A stretch of DNA of 50,533 nucleotides, from the IMG/VR virus record IMGVR_UViG_3300037245_000477, positions 1 through 50,533 of that record, one strand, 5' to 3'. The notes below the pieces were generated by a model. It saw only the letters and a program-made list of their open reading frames with translations, was not told the origin of the DNA and made no database searches. Source of the DNA: a virus. Position numbers and translations under genes: made by a program. Below, piece by piece: positions 48,201-50,533 of this stretch. Within the stretch, counting starts at the first letter, position 1. Each line of letters opens with the position of its first letter.

Positions 48201-48440
48201 ATGAGTAAAACAACAACAGCAGCGGAAAAAATCGTAGTGGCTTTGGTCACATCAATCGGAGTTATATGTCTTATGGCGGGCCTTGGAATGCTCTTGGCGT
48301 TTCCTATCAAGTGGACATGGAATGCGACAATGCCGTACTTATTTAGCCTGCCTGTTTTGACATGGGGTAAGGCATGGTGTTTGAATTTCCTATGCGGGGT
48401 ATTGATAAACAGAGGCAGATTCGCAACCCCGTCCAAGTAA
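48201..48440 (+). CDS. Two-helix membrane protein, 79 aa (holin candidate)
   Basis: A short polar start (MSKTTTAAEK), a first membrane helix (about 11-34, IVVALVTSIGVICLMAGLGM) and a second hydrophobic, Trp-containing helix (about 44-68), ending in a basic tail. Size and topology fit a class II holin. It lies outside any recognisable lysis cassette and no endolysin was found, so this is only a candidate. AAGGA upstream; flanked by the 15-bp repeats. Confidence 0.5.
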   Translation: MSKTTTAAEKIVVALVTSIGVICLMAGLGMLLAFPIKWTWNATMPYLFSLPVLTWGKAWCLNFLCGVLINRGRFATPSK

Positions 48441-48443
48441 GCT

Positions 48444-48458
48444 AATGTTTAACAGTTT
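48444..48458 (+). repeat. 15-bp intergenic repeat, second copy
   Basis: Exact copy of 48163-48177. Its last bases overlap the 21-bp ribosome-binding motif at 48456-48476. Confidence 0.6.
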
Positions 48459-48476
48459 TAACCTAAACCGAAAGGG
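48456..48476 (+). repeat. 21-bp dispersed motif with ribosome binding site, copy 2
   Basis: Identical to 27432-27452. It supplies the Shine-Dalgarno AAAGGG for the GTG start at 48482. The identity extends well beyond the part needed to bind 16S rRNA. Confidence 0.8.
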
Positions 48477-48481
48477 TAGAA

Positions 48482-48973
48482 GTGACACGAAAAGAAATTA
48501 TTCAGGCGTTGAAAGATAACTTGTGGCTGGCGTTTGGAGGCTGGTCAATCGACATGAAGAATGCGGCTCTCAAGGTCGGCTACAATGATTTTGAAGTACG
48601 AAGCCACGGCGACATGCAGTGGAAATTCATAGCCGGAGGATTCAAAGATGTTCTTATTCTACGCCTGCGTCCCGACTACGAAGAAGAACCGGAGACTGTG
48701 AAGTGTAAGGTTTATAGAGATGGAAATTGCTTAGTTTGGGACGGGCATAAGCCAAGCATAAATATAGTTTACGCCGCCAGCCATCCCGACTTCATCGGCT
48801 TCTTGTATGAGGATGACAGGATAGCCGTGGACCATCGCTTAAGTCCGTCACCGAGGCTTTACATGGACAAGTCCGGTTACACTGACCTAAATATCGACAT
48901 CAGTAAAATAGACGATTACGAAGTCCTCACCCCAACCCACGTATTATTCAGGAAGCAAACCGATGGAAAATAA
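48482..48973 (+). CDS. Hypothetical protein, 163 aa
   Basis: GTG start after AAAGGG. MTRKEIIQALKDNLWLAFGG is an amphipathic helix, followed by a mixed alpha/beta body (FEVRSHGDMQWKFIAGGF; VKCKVYRDGNCLVWDG; VHRLSP-like turns). No membrane segment, no known motif. It lies in the RecT operon and overlaps the next gene by 11 bp. It is co-transcribed with replication genes but function is unknown. Confidence 0.55.
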   Translation: MTRKEIIQALKDNLWLAFGGWSIDMKNAALKVGYNDFEVRSHGDMQWKFIAGGFKDVLILRLRPDYEEEPETVKCKVYRDGNCLVWDGHKPSINIVYAASHPDFIGFLYEDDRIAVDHRLSPSPRLYMDKSGYTDLNIDISKIDDYEVLTPTHVLFRKQTDGK

Positions 48974-49163
48974 CAAATGGAAATGGAAAGCAGGCCGACT
49001 TGTCAGGACGCGGGCAAGGGGCAGGGACGCTGAAACGTCGTATTCGACAGTAGAGGCGTATCACTTGATTCCGGTGGACGCAGACATTGCGGAAGCCTGC
49101 GACGGCGTGCTTGCACCTTACAAAGAATGGCGTGACGAATTGAGGGACTTGACTAATGGATGA
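48963..49163 (+). CDS. Small basic protein, 66 aa
   Basis: MENNKWKWKAGRLVRTRARG is strongly basic and aromatic, then an acidic half (VDADIAEACDGVLAPYKEWR). The start lies inside the previous gene and the stop overlaps the RecT start by 8 bp. Translational coupling to RecT suggests a recombination accessory role; no family recognised. Confidence 0.5.
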   Translation: MENNKWKWKAGRLVRTRARGRDAETSYSTVEAYHLIPVDADIAEACDGVLAPYKEWRDELRDLTNG

Positions 49164-50187
49164 AGCAACGAAAAAAGAAAACAGAGCCTTGGCGACAACG
49201 ATTGAGTTTGGCGACAATGGGTTTGCGATACAGAACATGGCACAGGCGACATTGGTTGCAGAGACGTTCCTTGCGAGCCAGCTAGTACCTGCTCACTTCA
49301 ACAGTACGGCGAAGATCATCATTGCTGCACAGGCGGCCAAAGAGCTTGGCAAGCCGTTGTGGTGGGGCATAAACAACATGTACGTTGTTCATGGCAAGGT
49401 TGGCATTGCGGCATCTGCTGTTGCAGGGCTGATTCTGGAAAGCGGAGTTTGTTGTCAGTGGCAGGTTGAAGAAAAAGGCACATTCGGACAGGACAGTTTT
49501 GCTATCGAAGTTACGTCAAAACGCAAAGGCTTTGAAGAACCGACCAAGACAACATTTTCCATAGCAGACGCAAAAACAGCGGGCTTGTGGACAAGTGCGA
49601 CATGGAAGAAGTACCCGAAAGTCATGCTGACATGGCGGGCTATTACGTTCCATGCGAGGCTGTACTACGCCGATGTGCTTGGCGGTGCATATACAGACAT
49701 GGAACTGACCGACATGAAGCCGGACGCCCTTGAGCCTCCGAAGTGCGATGTAGAACCAAGGGACACACGGCGTAAGAAAGTAGAATCAACAGAAACAGTA
49801 ATGGAAGGCTTTACTGAGCCAGATAAAGCTGTCATGTTCCCAGTACGGCTCGACGTAGCAGAGCCGAAGCACGCACAAATGGCAGGTCGCGGTAAACGGC
49901 CAGAAACAGAAACATCTCCTCCTCCTGAAAAGCCAGCGGATGTCGTTGCATCACAGGGCGACTCCGCTGGAGTAGGGGAAGCTGTTATTGAGGCCGAGGT
50001 TGTCGAGACTGACGATAGGGCTTACGATACACTTATGAGCGATTACATTGACGCAGGCGGAACGGACTTCACACAATGGGCGGCGGAAGCCCTCTGCCGT
50101 TCGGAGGAAGAAGTAAACAGCCCAGAACAGTTTACGCCGGAAATGATAAAAAGGCTGGGGCTCCGCTTGGAGAACTCAGGAATATAG
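49156..50187 (+). CDS. RecT-like single-strand annealing protein
   Basis: 343 aa. NSTAKIIIAAQAAKELGKPL, NNMYVVHGKVGIAASAVAGL, then FSIADAKTAGLW, WKKYPKVMLTWRAITFHARL and GGAYTDMEL follow the RecT/phage Bet-type pattern closely. It pairs complementary single strands made by the nuclease encoded next (50200 onward, equal to 2-1126). Residues 200-300 are a Pro/Glu-rich linker, and the last 45 form a small helical end that may bind a partner. First of the recombination trio. Confidence 0.8.
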   Translation: MDEATKKENRALATTIEFGDNGFAIQNMAQATLVAETFLASQLVPAHFNSTAKIIIAAQAAKELGKPLWWGINNMYVVHGKVGIAASAVAGLILESGVCCQWQVEEKGTFGQDSFAIEVTSKRKGFEEPTKTTFSIADAKTAGLWTSATWKKYPKVMLTWRAITFHARLYYADVLGGAYTDMELTDMKPDALEPPKCDVEPRDTRRKKVESTETVMEGFTEPDKAVMFPVRLDVAEPKHAQMAGRGKRPETETSPPPEKPADVVASQGDSAGVGEAVIEAEVVETDDRAYDTLMSDYIDAGGTDFTQWAAEALCRSEEEVNSPEQFTPEMIKRLGLRLENSGI

Positions 50188-50198
50188 AAAGGATAAAT

Positions 50199-50533
50199 AA
50201 TGGAACCGACCAAACCGAAATTTACGCCGATAATCCTCGACAGAACCAGACTTGAGCAGGCGGCGACTTGCCCTTTGCAGTGCTATTTGTCGATCATCTG
50301 GGACGCACTGAAAGCCAAGGCAACTGGCTACGAAGTCCACGACTGGGAGCAGAAGATTCTTGACGATGCTGACCCTGCGTTGATCGAAGCCATGAGCAAG
50401 TGCGCAAAACTGTCAACTATGGGTCGGCTGGCAGAGTGCGGCATTGAGATACACGACCTGATTGACAAGGCACTGGAAGCCTGTAAGAATGACTTGCAGA
50501 TCGTACCTGCCTGGTTCGTGGATAACTTGCCGA
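50199..50533. repeat. Imperfect terminal repeat, right copy
   Basis: Equals 1-335 without gaps and with 10 substitutions listed in the left copy entry. It includes the ribosome binding site upstream at 50188-50196 that the left end lacks. It shows the sequence continues into the nuclease gene, so the genome closes near 50.2 kb. Confidence 0.95.
50200..50533 (+). CDS. Cas4/RecB-like exonuclease, partial second copy
   Basis: The first 111 codons of the same nuclease gene as at 2, cut by the window end. AGAAAGGAT stands about 7 nt before the ATG, 12 bp after RecT. Compared with the left copy it has G43, E45 and L71. Either the wrap-around of the circular genome from a variant, or less likely a diverged tandem duplicate. 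Confidence 0.85.
   Translation, partial: MEPTKPKFTPIILDRTRLEQAATCPLQCYLSIIWDALKAKATGYEVHDWEQKILDDADPALIEAMSKCAKLSTMGRLAECGIEIHDLIDKALEACKNDLQIVPAWFVDNLP

Overview
The window is essentially one complete phage genome of about 50.2 kb, opened inside its recombination operon. Bases 50199-50533 repeat bases 1-335 with 10 substitutions, so the sequence wraps. It carries a large terminase, portal, scaffold and major capsid protein, a tail adaptor, a nozzle-like protein, a pectate-lyase-fold tailspike and several very large internal (ejection-type) proteins. There is no tape measure, sheath or long-tail machinery, which points to a short-tailed (podovirus-like) virus of a bacterium. The host cannot be named. 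Ribosome binding sites and sigma70-like promoters are ordinary bacterial, and lipobox proteins hint at, but do not prove, a diderm host. No DNA or RNA polymerase, endolysin or repressor was recognised.

Layout. (1) 1-9482, plus strand: replication and recombination. A Cas4/RecB-like nuclease and an SMC-like ATPase follow the RecT-like annealing protein that lies at the other end of the window. Then come a ParB-like protein, peptide deformylase, SF2 helicase, homing-type endonuclease, TOPRIM primase, adenine methylase, a NinG-like nuclease and a lipoprotein. (2) 9501-13556, minus strand: a tightly packed accessory operon with a small serine recombinase, several tiny membrane or Cys-rich proteins and an ArdC-N/methyltransferase fusion. 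(3) 13557-15137: a 1.6-kb divergent intergenic region with extreme strand asymmetry. T falls to 42 of 540 bases and then rises to 83 of 180. It also holds a (GAGGA)8 tract, short direct repeats and a tRNA-like element. (4) 15138-20721, plus strand: small pre-packaging genes, an HNH-AP2 endonuclease and the large terminase. (5) 20902-46090, plus strand: virion structure, with capsid genes first, then adaptor, fibres, nozzle and tailspike, then internal proteins. (6) 46211-50187, plus strand: a second HNH-AP2 endonuclease, small early-type genes and RecT.

The most unusual content is at the RNA level. Both HNH-AP2 genes (18021 and 46211) carry the same roughly 120-nt upstream cassette. It has a TTGAC-16-TATAAT-type promoter, a predicted start at the base of a stem, and an H-type pseudoknot whose hairpin and pseudoknot pairings are kept by compensatory base changes between the two copies. 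In both copies the hairpin loop is also complementary to the Shine-Dalgarno site, which suggests a translational switch. The third endonuclease-type gene (6141) has its own promoter and an unrelated pseudoknot/terminator leader. Two of the three cassettes end in an ATGA overlap with the next essential gene (primase, terminase). Other items of note are a nozzle gene divided by one in-frame TAA next to an added FN3-like domain, a T-arm-less tRNA-Met-like element near 2727, and an extended ribosome-binding motif built on AAACCGAAAG.
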